A program made the translations under genes and the position numbers. From the NCBI GenBank assembly GCA_964483175.1, contig CAZAAT010000086.1:1-7584 (forward strand): DNA of 7,584 bases, read 5' to 3'. Every line of letters starts with the position of its first letter. Within the stretch, counting starts at the first letter, position 1. The stretch comes from JAAYHC01 sp964483175 (GTDB lineage: Bacteria; Bacillota; UBA5301). Shown piece after piece: positions 1-5,975 of this stretch. The notes under the pieces are model-generated. The model was not told where the DNA came from and ran no database searches. It saw nothing but the letters and a program-made list of their open reading frames with translations.

Positions 1-20
1 ATTGTAAAGTATTGTACAAT
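1..20. repeat. ATTGTA direct repeat and ATTGTACAAT palindrome
   Basis: ATTGTA occurs at 1-6 and again at 11-16, a period of 10 bases or about one helical turn. The second copy is the left half of the perfect 10-base palindrome ATTGTACAAT at 11-20. It lies about 75 bases upstream of the -10 region of the putative promoter, so it could be an upstream regulator site, but chance is a fair alternative for so short a repeat. Confidence 0.3.
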
Positions 21-71
21 AACCCCGGCAAAAAAACAACCCTTATGTATAAGAGCGCACAAGGCAAGCAC

Positions 72-105
72 TCGATAAATGCGGTTATTTATGGTATAGT
101 ATAAT
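72..105 (+). promoter_or_regulatory. Putative sigma-70-type promoter of the DUF1538-PII operon
   Basis: TCGATA at 72-77 (4 of 6 to the -35 consensus), a 17-base spacer and TATAGT at 95-100 form a plausible promoter. A perfect TATAAT at 100-105 overlaps the -10 region but has no good -35 at standard spacing. Transcription would start about 75-80 bases before the TTG start at 189. The rest of 1-110 holds no gene I can recognise, only the small repeat at 1-20. Assigned by eye from consensus alone. Confidence 0.4.
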
Positions 106-188
106 TATTATTGATCGTTCCTTCACTCATCACCTATTCCCTGGTAAGCAGATCCCACCATACTCAGAAAGGAAGTGAGCTGTTAACT

Positions 189-1682
189 TTGAACGTTCTC
201 CTCGGCAAGCTTAAAGAAGTTTTGGTTGCAGTTGTACCAATTACCTTCCTCACTGTGATTTTACACTTTACATTTACCCCACTAGACACTTTGATTTTAC
301 TTCGCTTCCTCATCGGTGCCTTATCTATTATTCTCGGATTGTCAATCTTCCTACTCGGTGTGGACATTGGGGTAACTCCTATTGGCCAACTGATGGGCTC
401 ATACCTTACTAAAACCAACAGAGCTTGGATTATTGCGATCAGCGGGCTCATACTCGGTTTTTTCATCTCGGTTGCCGAACCCGATTTACATATCCTGGCC
501 GCTCAAGTCGACTTGGTTACCGGCGGCTTGATTTCCAAAGCAAGCATCGTAATCGTTGTATCCCTGGGAATAGGCGCTATCATTGGCTTGGGCATGCTGC
601 GTATCGTTTACAACTTTCCCTTTTATAAAATGTTGACAATCCTTTATGGGCTGATTTTTGGGTTATGCTTATTTAGTTCCTCCGAGTTCATTTCCATCTC
701 CTTTGATGCCTCCGCAGCCTCAACCGGAGCATTGGTAGTACCATTTATCTTAGCGCTGGCTATTGGGATCTCTTCGATGAAAGCTGATAGTAAAGCTGCC
801 GAAGAAGATAGTTTCGGCCTGGTAGCCCTCGCTGGCGTGGGCGCTGTGATTTCAGTGTTGATCATGGGGATTATTTTCGATGTCGAGCAAATATCTGGTT
901 CCCTGGAAGCCAGTGTATCCCAAACATCTTCGATCTTCGGACCATTTTTTGCCGCAATCCCAAGGATCGCCGCCGAATCTTTCATTGCCCTCTTGCCGCT
1001 ATTAGTGCTGTTTTTGATCTTTCAAAAAAACGCTTTTCACTTATCGCCGAAAAGCGCCCGTAAGATTATTATTGGGCTTATTTACACCTTTATCGGCTTG
1101 GTCTTCTTTTTGACCGGTGTCAATGCAGGCTTTATGGATGTAGGCACAATAGTAGGACATCAGCTAGCTAGTCTCGAAACCAAAGCTATCGTAGTTATCG
1201 TTGGTTTCGTTCTAGGCTTAGTCACCATTCTAGCTGAACCCGCTGTTTACGTCCTAACCCATCAAGTGGAGAATGTTACTAGCGGCTATGTTAGACGAAA
1301 CGTTGTTCTGGTCGCCCTCTCCCTTGGTGTGGCCAGTGCAGTCGCCTTGTCAGTACTTAAAATCGTCGTTCCCGGCATTGAGCTTTGGCACTACCTACTG
1401 CCAGGATATGCAATTGCTATAGCTATGTCCTATTTTGCCCCTGACCTCTTTGTGGGCATCGGCTTTGACTCTGGCACTGTTGCCTCCGGCCCGATGACGG
1501 CGACGTTCGTGCTCGCTTTTTCGCATGGTGTTGCCAGTGCTATTGAAGGGGCCGATGTCATAAAAGATGGTTTTGGAATCATTGCCATGGTAGCATTAAC
1601 TCCGGTGATCGCTTTGCAGACCTTAGGCTTGATCTTTAAAGCTAAGTCTAAAAAGGGAGGGATCGAGGCAGATGCAAACTAA
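189..1682 (+). CDS. DUF1538 family integral membrane protein, duplicated, probable transporter
   Basis: An almost wholly hydrophobic protein of 497 residues with roughly a dozen membrane segments, recognised as two tandem DUF1538 units. The duplication is visible: AEPDLHILAAQV (residues 96-107) recurs as AEPAVYVLTHQV (349-360), and FDASAASTG (172-180) as FDSGTVASG (426-434), a period of about 253 residues. Two similar halves with paired Glu-Pro and Phe-Asp motifs are typical of secondary transporters, but the substrate is unknown, so transport is inferred. I chose the TTG at 189 because AAAGGAAGTGAG (168-179) lies about 9 bases upstream and the hydrophobic domain begins at once. The frame stays open up to a TTG at 111, which would add 26 polar residues unlike the family and would begin within a few bases of the predicted -10. 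The stop overlaps the downstream PII-like gene by 11 bases, which suggests coupled synthesis and a functional pair. Confidence 0.85.
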   Translation: MNVLLGKLKEVLVAVVPITFLTVILHFTFTPLDTLILLRFLIGALSIILGLSIFLLGVDIGVTPIGQLMGSYLTKTNRAWIIAISGLILGFFISVAEPDLHILAAQVDLVTGGLISKASIVIVVSLGIGAIIGLGMLRIVYNFPFYKMLTILYGLIFGLCLFSSSEFISISFDASAASTGALVVPFILALAIGISSMKADSKAAEEDSFGLVALAGVGAVISVLIMGIIFDVEQISGSLEASVSQTSSIFGPFFAAIPRIAAESFIALLPLLVLFLIFQKNAFHLSPKSARKIIIGLIYTFIGLVFFLTGVNAGFMDVGTIVGHQLASLETKAIVVIVGFVLGLVTILAEPAVYVLTHQVENVTSGYVRRNVVLVALSLGVASAVALSVLKIVVPGIELWHYLLPGYAIAIAMSYFAPDLFVGIGFDSGTVASGPMTATFVLAFSHGVASAIEGADVIKDGFGIIAMVALTPVIALQTLGLIFKAKSKKGGIEADAN

Positions 1683-2337
1683 TGGGGAACATAACGAATT
1701 TGAACTAATATCTGTCGTCGTTAACTTCGGATTAGGCAGCAAGATTTTGAAAAGTGCCAAACAACATGGGATCAATGGTGGCACAGTTTTACTGGGCAAA
1801 GGCACTATCAACAATCGCATTCTCGAGTTCTTAGCAATTACGGATGTCCGCAAGGAAATTGTGCTAATGATCGCTGAGAAACCTATTGCCGAACATGCTT
1901 TAGAAGAACTCGACAAAGAATTCAATTTTAGTAAACCACACCATGGAATCGCTTTCAGCCTTCCAGTATCCTGGTTTATCGGGTCTAGGCATTATGGGGA
2001 TACCAATATTTCTGAAAGTAGAGGTGTAGCCAACACCATGTATAAAGCCATTTTTACCGTGGTTGAAAAAGGTAAGGCCGAAGAGGTAATCGAGACGGCA
2101 ACGGCAGCTGGTTCACGTGGAGGCACCATCATTAATGCCCGAGGCTCAGGGATCCATGAAACCAGCACACTCTTCTCGATGACAATTGAGCCGGAGAAAG
2201 AGATCGTAATGATCTTGGCCAAAGAAGAAGCAACCGAAGCTATAGCTTCGGCGATCAGAGAAAATCTACAAATTGACGAGCCAGGAAATGGCATTATGTT
2301 TATCCTGGATGTAAATAATACCTACGGTCTTTATTAA
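1672..2337 (+). CDS. Tandem PII-like (GlnB superfamily) regulatory protein
   Basis: A soluble protein of 221 residues made of two PII-like domains. Domain 1 (about 10-100) runs from ELISVVVNFG through GINGGTVLLGKG (33-44) and KEIVLMIAEK (61-70) to HHGIAFSLPV (90-99). Domain 2 (about 123-217) repeats the pattern: YKAIFTVVEKG, GSRGGTIINARG (147-158), KEIVMILAKE (176-185) and PGNGIMFILDV (204-214). The last motif matches the G-D/N-G-x-I-F segment of classical PII proteins. Ordinary PII proteins are single domains of about 112 residues that form trimers and bind ATP, ADP and 2-oxoglutarate. Here the segment where the T-loop would lie is short in both halves, and the uridylylated tyrosine of GlnB is not evident. 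The start ATG lies inside the end of the DUF1538 gene, with AAGGGAGGG (1653-1661) 10 bases upstream. The context suggests it senses a metabolite and gates or regulates that membrane protein; ligand and target are inferred. Confidence 0.85.
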   Translation: MQTNGEHNEFELISVVVNFGLGSKILKSAKQHGINGGTVLLGKGTINNRILEFLAITDVRKEIVLMIAEKPIAEHALEELDKEFNFSKPHHGIAFSLPVSWFIGSRHYGDTNISESRGVANTMYKAIFTVVEKGKAEEVIETATAAGSRGGTIINARGSGIHETSTLFSMTIEPEKEIVMILAKEEATEAIASAIRENLQIDEPGNGIMFILDVNNTYGLY

Positions 2338-2347
2338 AGTATGTCAA

Positions 2348-2372
2348 AGGCGGGCTGGTTGCCTGCCCGCCT
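2348..2372. terminator. Hairpin between convergent genes, probable terminator
   Basis: AGGCGGGC (2348-2355) and GCCCGCCT (2365-2372) form a perfect 8-bp GC-rich stem with a 9-base loop. It lies just after the PII-like gene (stop at 2337) and just after the end of the opposing gene (2406), so it could serve both strands. Neither flank has a long T-run (the minus side reads TTTGACATACTTT), so it is a weaker intrinsic terminator than the one at 6977-7011. Confidence 0.55.
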
Positions 2373-2405
2373 CCTACTGTTAATACCATTCCCGCGAACT
2401 AGTTA

Positions 2406-3131
2406 TTACAAATTAACTGTGGCATCTTCAATTATTGGTGGGCTGATACGCGCTGACCCGCCAAAGACAATGCCGATCTGAGCCATTGGTCCGCTCCAAT
2501 CAACCTTCCCACCTGGTAATTCTCCTCTGCCAACCAGTTCCCAGTCACCACCGATGGTGAACATGTAACCAGCACTGGCCTTAAACTGGATGAATGGCGT
2601 CACCGGAATTTGTAATCCTACCTGAGGCCCGAGTGCAAAGAACGTGGTCTGCAAATAGGTCTGGCGCGCTGCTTCGACCGCCTCCCCGACATCGGAGGGT
2701 GTTTCTCCATGGTTGATGACCAAATCCGCTCTGCCCCCTCCGATAATGCCGCCATAATACCAGTGACCCTCTTTGAAAGGGAAGGTCCGGTTGAACATAA
2801 CTCCACCAAATCCAACATCAAGTCGGACATTTTTCTCGATAATCGAATTACCGCCGCCAAAGCCACCAAGTGAAAACCCCGGAATTAGTCCCCCCTCCCC
2901 CGAACCGGAAAAGAGGATCAAGGGAACATCCAGTTTGACTTCTAAAACATCATTCAATCCGTCTAAGTTGGGATACCAGGCCCCAATTGCCGGACCACCC
3001 CAACCCATCCCAACTGTAGCGTTACGCAAAAAATCCTCAGAAGTTAGGGGGCCCTGGTTGTCTGAAGCCAAGACGCTGCCAGATAACAGCAAGGCCACGG
3101 TTACTAGAACGGTGATTAATCTCTTGATCAC
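2406..3131 (-). CDS. Secreted glycine-rich protein, possible outer-membrane or envelope beta-barrel
   Basis: I do not recognise a named family. The 241-residue product begins with a clear Sec signal peptide: basic MIKR, a hydrophobic core (residues 5-18) and a probable signal peptidase I site after Val-Leu-Ala (residue 22). No lipobox cysteine is present. The mature part is rich in glycine and aromatics, with short alternating stretches such as GFGGVMFNRTFPF, WYYGGIIGGG, FFALGPQVGLQIPV and FIQFKASAGYMF. Such a pattern is typical of small beta-barrel outer-membrane proteins, but there is no terminal aromatic residue (it ends ATVNL), so the barrel is inference. The GTG at 3131-3129 is preferred: GAGGAG (3141-3146) is 9 bases upstream. 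The in-frame TTG at 3140 directly abuts that site. The gene stands about 150 bases downstream of the FMN reductase gene; shared transcription is possible but unproven. Confidence 0.7.
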   Translation of the reverse strand: MIKRLITVLVTVALLLSGSVLASDNQGPLTSEDFLRNATVGMGWGGPAIGAWYPNLDGLNDVLEVKLDVPLILFSGSGEGGLIPGFSLGGFGGGNSIIEKNVRLDVGFGGVMFNRTFPFKEGHWYYGGIIGGGRADLVINHGETPSDVGEAVEAARQTYLQTTFFALGPQVGLQIPVTPFIQFKASAGYMFTIGGDWELVGRGELPGGKVDWSGPMAQIGIVFGGSARISPPIIEDATVNL

Positions 3132-3282
3132 ACGCTTCAACTCCTCTATACATAATTATGGATTCACCCAGGCCGACAATTGATCTCACCTGTATTCCAG
3201 TAAATCTTGCCTTTGTTAAATACTGGCCGGCCGCCTGGCAATCCTCCTGGATCTTTTCGGCCTAGAGCAGTTCATTTAAGAC

Positions 3283-3846
3283 TTACACTGTATCCCCGGT
3301 TTTGGTTCCCATCGCCAGCGCCTTGGCAGCAGCGTGGGCAGCCGACCGTTTATAATCACTATTCCAGCGATTTATTGCCAGATAATCAAAGATGGCTGCA
3401 CCGGTATGACGGCAGAAACGATCCATCTGTTCTAAGCAGGTTACCAGACCATTGCCCGTACCCCCTGCCGAAGCAATGAGCAAAACAGGTTTATCCCGCA
3501 ACACCCCAGATTGATTGCGTTCACAGCGACGCAGGCGATCTAAAAAGGATTTTAAGGTCTCAGAAGTTTCTCCCCAGTAGACAGGGGTTGCCAAGATGAG
3601 CGCATCACCGATCTTGAGCCGCTCTGTAATCTCTGCGAACCCATCAGACTCATAAGTACAGTAGTTCTCTTCTCGACAGGTGCCCCAACCGTCGCCGCAC
3701 ACCCTGCAGTACGATAAACCATAATCGCAGAGCCTAATTTCATCTACCTCAGCACCACCCTCTATGGCCCCCAGTTTAGCGGCGGTGATTACCGATTGAC
3801 AGAGTCCGTCCTCTTTCGGATTGCCGGAAACAATCACAATTTTCAT
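3283..3846 (-). CDS. Flavodoxin-fold NAD(P)H-dependent FMN reductase, iron-sulfur flavoprotein-like
   Basis: A 187-residue protein of the NADPH-dependent FMN reductase/flavodoxin-like family. It opens with the beta strand and phosphate-binding loop MKIVIVSGNPKEDG. The segment ALILATPVYWGETSETLKSF (82-101) matches the family's flavin-contacting T/S-P-x-Y-x-G-x-x-S/T pattern, and ASAGGTGNG (125-133) is a third flavin loop. Four cysteines at 47, 50, 57 and 63 form C-x2-C-x6-C-x5-C. This resembles, without matching exactly, the compact cluster of archaeal and clostridial iron-sulfur flavoproteins (Isf), so an Fe-S centre is possible. Three further cysteines (108, 137, 145) follow. The ATG start has AGGAG 8 bases upstream. 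The gene is divergent from the ene-reductase gene, so both flavoenzymes may answer to one regulator. Electron donor, partner and substrate cannot be read from the sequence. Confidence 0.85.
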   Translation of the reverse strand: MKIVIVSGNPKEDGLCQSVITAAKLGAIEGGAEVDEIRLCDYGLSYCRVCGDGWGTCREENYCTYESDGFAEITERLKIGDALILATPVYWGETSETLKSFLDRLRRCERNQSGVLRDKPVLLIASAGGTGNGLVTCLEQMDRFCRHTGAAIFDYLAINRWNSDYKRSAAHAAAKALAMGTKTGDTV

Positions 3847-3870
3847 TTACAAAACTCCTCTCATCACATT

Positions 3871-3884
3871 GAATTGTGCAATTC
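3871..3884. promoter_or_regulatory. Palindrome in divergent intergenic region, candidate operator
   Basis: GAATTG-TG-CAATTC is an inverted repeat with perfect 6-base arms and a 2-base centre. It lies 25 bases before the FMN reductase start and about 57 bases before the upstream ATG of the ene-reductase, which suits a regulator acting on both directions. The operator role is inference. Confidence 0.35.
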
Positions 3885-3891
3885 TTTGCTA

Positions 3892-3903
3892 AAAAGAACT
3901 TTT
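3892..3903. promoter_or_regulatory. Second short palindrome in the divergent region
   Basis: AAAAG-AA-CTTTT has perfect 5-base arms around a 2-base centre and starts 7 bases after the GAATTG palindrome. Its low complexity makes chance a real alternative. As a pair the two palindromes could mark one composite regulatory site. Confidence 0.25.
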
Positions 3904-3940
3904 CCTCCAAAAGCCTGTCGAGCAGTTCAGGACATAAAGG

Positions 3941-5029
3941 ATGAACTCAAACCTTGCGGTATACTATATTCAAGCATACTTTTCAAAAGGGGTGGTCACC
4001 ATTTCCGCGACAAAACTGTTTTCACCCTTTACGATCAATGGGTTGACTTTGAAAAACCGTATTGTGATGTCACCGATGGCAATGTATTCCTGCCCCCACC
4101 TGGACGGCATGGTTAACGAATGGCATCTCGTCCATTACGTCTCGCGCGCTGTTGGCCAGGTTGGGCTGATTATCTTGGAGGCAACCGCCGTTACTCCCCA
4201 GGGACGGATAACCAGGCGGGACCTCGGGATCTGGGATGATGCACATATTGCCGGCCTAACCAAGCTTGTTGATCTGATCCATACAAACAACGCCAAAGTT
4301 GGGATTCAGCTCGCTCATGCCGGACGGAAGGCCGATGTTGACGGTGAAATCATCGCACCCTCGCCGATTCCGTTTGCTGAGGGTAACAAGTGCCCATGTG
4401 AGATGTCTTCTCAGACAATCGCTGATGTTGTTGCTGCTTTCCAAAAAGCCGCTGTCAGGGCAAAACAAGCAGGATTTGACGTTATTGAAATTCATGCCGC
4501 CCATGGCTACCTCCTCAACCAGTTTCTCTCCCCGTTAACCAATAAGCGCACTGACGAATATGGGGGAAGCCTGAAAAAACGGTATCGTCTTTTATCCGAG
4601 GTGATCGAGGCCGTTAGAGCGGTCTGGAACGGACCGTTGTTTGTGCGCATCTCGGCTGATGAGTTGGACCCAGAAGGCAACAACCCAGATGATTACTGTG
4701 TCATGGCTACCTGGATGAAAGAAGCAGCAGTGGATCTGGTGGATTGTAGTTCTGGTGGGGTGATTCCAGTACAGCCACATGTCTATCCTGGATACCAAGT
4801 ACCCTATGCCGAAACAATTAGACGAAAGGCGGCTATTCCTACTTCAGCAGTAGGTCTTATCACCTCAGGCAGACAAGCTGAAGAAATTCTGCAAAACGAG
4901 CGAGCAGACTTGGTTATGATCGGTCGCGAGCTATTACGCAATCCCTATTGGTCGCGCACTGCTGCCAAAGAACTAGGGGTGTCTTTGGCCGGTCCGGAGC
5001 AATACAGTCAGGCTTGGGAGATCATTTAA
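3941..5029 (+). CDS. namA: Old Yellow Enzyme family ene-reductase, YqjM/NamA-like
   Basis: A FMN-dependent NADPH dehydrogenase of the OYE family, predicted to reduce activated C=C bonds of alpha,beta-unsaturated carbonyls in the cytosol. It matches Bacillus YqjM along its length: KLFSPF near the N-terminus, NRIVMSPMAMYS, GLIILEATAV, GIQLAHAGRKA, the catalytic pair in IEIHAAHGY, RTDEYGGS, LFVRISADE, VDCSSGG and IGRELLRNP. Counting from the codon at 4001, His165, His168 and Tyr170 correspond to YqjM His164, His167 and Tyr169, and Tyr29 to Tyr28. The redox-tuning Cys26 of YqjM is Ala here (codon 4079-4081), with a cysteine four residues later. The start is uncertain. ATG 3941 has AGGA 8 bases upstream but adds 20 residues absent from YqjM. 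An ATT at 4001 has AAAAGGGGTGG 5 bases upstream and would match the family N-terminus exactly. A GTG at 3992 sits too near that site. The stop overlaps the end of the opposing phosphodiesterase gene. Confidence 0.92.
   Translation: MNSNLAVYYIQAYFSKGVVTISATKLFSPFTINGLTLKNRIVMSPMAMYSCPHLDGMVNEWHLVHYVSRAVGQVGLIILEATAVTPQGRITRRDLGIWDDAHIAGLTKLVDLIHTNNAKVGIQLAHAGRKADVDGEIIAPSPIPFAEGNKCPCEMSSQTIADVVAAFQKAAVRAKQAGFDVIEIHAAHGYLLNQFLSPLTNKRTDEYGGSLKKRYRLLSEVIEAVRAVWNGPLFVRISADELDPEGNNPDDYCVMATWMKEAAVDLVDCSSGGVIPVQPHVYPGYQVPYAETIRRKAAIPTSAVGLITSGRQAEEILQNERADLVMIGRELLRNPYWSRTAAKELGVSLAGPEQYSQAWEII
3960..3970 (+). promoter_or_regulatory. Possible -10 region of the ene-reductase gene
   Basis: Overlapping hexamers TATACT (3960-3965, 5 of 6 to consensus) and TATATT (3965-3970, 5 of 6) would start transcription near 3972-3977. 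No good -35 lies at normal spacing. If real, the ATG at 3941 would lie outside the transcript and translation would begin downstream, near 4001. Confidence 0.3.
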
Positions 5030-5975
5030 ATATTGGACCGATTCGATCAATCCGATTAGTCCAGATGCCGCCTGAGTAATTGGGCGGTATTTCTTTTAAG
5101 GACTCTACGGTATCAAATCCTTCGGACCACTTACCACTGCCGGCTACGACCACAAAGAGCGAGTCTGCCTCTTCGATTCGTTGTATAAACCGGTGTGGCC
5201 AGCCCCAGAGATAGCGGGCATATTTGAGTGGAACATGAAAATAGGCTTGGCGCATCTCAGAAGGCAAATACCCTGTCCACCCAATGAGCAAATACGAGAC
5301 CAGCCCCCGCTTCATTGTTTCCATCGACATGACACGCAGGTTAGGTATTCTCTCCTTGAGCACGGCTATTGGCCGATCCCCACCGTAAACCGCCAGTTTA
5401 TCCAGTCTTTCGGCAGGCAACTGCTGTAGATAATCCGCCAGGAGCTCCCCCTCATCAGGATCGTTACTCTTGATGTTAATCAGAAAAGAATGGTCTGGAA
5501 AGCGCTCAAAAACTTCATCGATCGAAGGCATCAGCCCAACGCCTTTGCCGCGAAAGGGATAAGTCTTGCCTCCATCAGCTGTATAACCATAACCAACATC
5601 GAGCTGCTTAAGTTCGGCCATCGTGAAATCCCGGATCGCCCCGCTGCCATCGGTTCGATAGTCGAGGGTAGCATCGTGGAATACCGCAAGTTGCCGATCT
5701 TTGGTAGCTTGCACATCAAACTCGACCATATCCGCTCCCGCTGCGAAAGCGGCTGCCATCGCTGGAAGGGTATTTTCGAGATAGGGGTGTTCCGGCTCAT
5801 AGATCCGCTCGGCCGTATTGGTTTGAGCGGTTAGGCCTTCCATCGGGAAAGTCTGTGCCAAACCACGGTGAGCCAGCAGAAAAGGCTTGCCAGCAGGTTC
5901 AACAAAGAGTGAGGTGTTGTTAAGATAGACAAAGGCTATCACAATAATAAAAAGTAAGGTGATCTTCTTTTTCAC
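5022..5975 (-). CDS. Membrane-anchored glycerophosphodiester phosphodiesterase
   Basis: A GDPD-family enzyme of 317 residues, predicted to split glycerophosphodiesters into glycerol-3-phosphate and an alcohol. Residues 2-4 are Lys, followed by one hydrophobic segment (about 5-19), so the catalytic part is probably outside the membrane. The TIM-barrel motifs are present: HRG (36-38), ENT (67-69), AGADMVEFDVQ with Glu85 and Asp87, and HD (100-101) followed by DYRTDGSG. The usual I-E-I-K metal motif reads INIK, with Asn167 in place of Glu. The C-terminal half is more divergent, and the closest fit I can suggest is the bacterial GDE4-like branch. The GTG start overlaps the DUF1905 stop (GTGA), with AGGGAG about 8 bases upstream. 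A longer in-frame extension up to 6068 lies inside the DUF1905 gene and is polar and unlike the family. It is the last gene of the three-gene operon. Confidence 0.88.
   Translation of the reverse strand: MKKKITLLFIIVIAFVYLNNTSLFVEPAGKPFLLAHRGLAQTFPMEGLTAQTNTAERIYEPEHPYLENTLPAMAAAFAAGADMVEFDVQATKDRQLAVFHDATLDYRTDGSGAIRDFTMAELKQLDVGYGYTADGGKTYPFRGKGVGLMPSIDEVFERFPDHSFLINIKSNDPDEGELLADYLQQLPAERLDKLAVYGGDRPIAVLKERIPNLRVMSMETMKRGLVSYLLIGWTGYLPSEMRQAYFHVPLKYARYLWGWPHRFIQRIEEADSLFVVVAGSGKWSEGFDTVESLKEIPPNYSGGIWTNRIDRIGPIFK

Noticed and set aside
111..188. Upstream extension of the DUF1538 reading frame from TTG 111
   Set aside because: It would add 26 mostly polar residues, has no Shine-Dalgarno site, and its start lies only 6 bases from the predicted -10 element, so it would be at or outside the transcript end.
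1623..1925. Antisense open frame opposite the PII-like gene
   Set aside because: The + strand frame has clear family motifs here; the antisense frame is a low-complexity shadow with no recognisable domain.
3151..3160. CATAATTATG palindrome before the secreted-protein gene, considered as -10 box or operator
   Set aside because: CATAAT on the minus strand matches a -10 at 5 of 6, but no -35 lies at 16-18 bases, and A/T-rich 10-base palindromes are frequent by chance.
2773..3183. Open frame on + strand, rich in Pro and Ser, opposite the secreted protein
   Set aside because: Its composition is what the complement of a Gly-rich gene gives; the minus frame has a signal peptide and a ribosome-binding site.
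3225..3232. GGCCGGCC palindrome downstream of the FMN reductase gene, considered as part of a terminator
   Set aside because: It has no loop, the flanks do not extend the stem convincingly, and no T-run follows.
3207..3479. Open frame on + strand starting in the 3141-3282 gap
   Set aside because: Most of it lies opposite the FMN reductase gene, and it is Pro/Arg-rich with no ribosome-binding site or domain.
3796..4116. Open frame on + strand spanning the divergent intergenic region
   Set aside because: It overlaps two well-supported genes in other frames and shows no family features.
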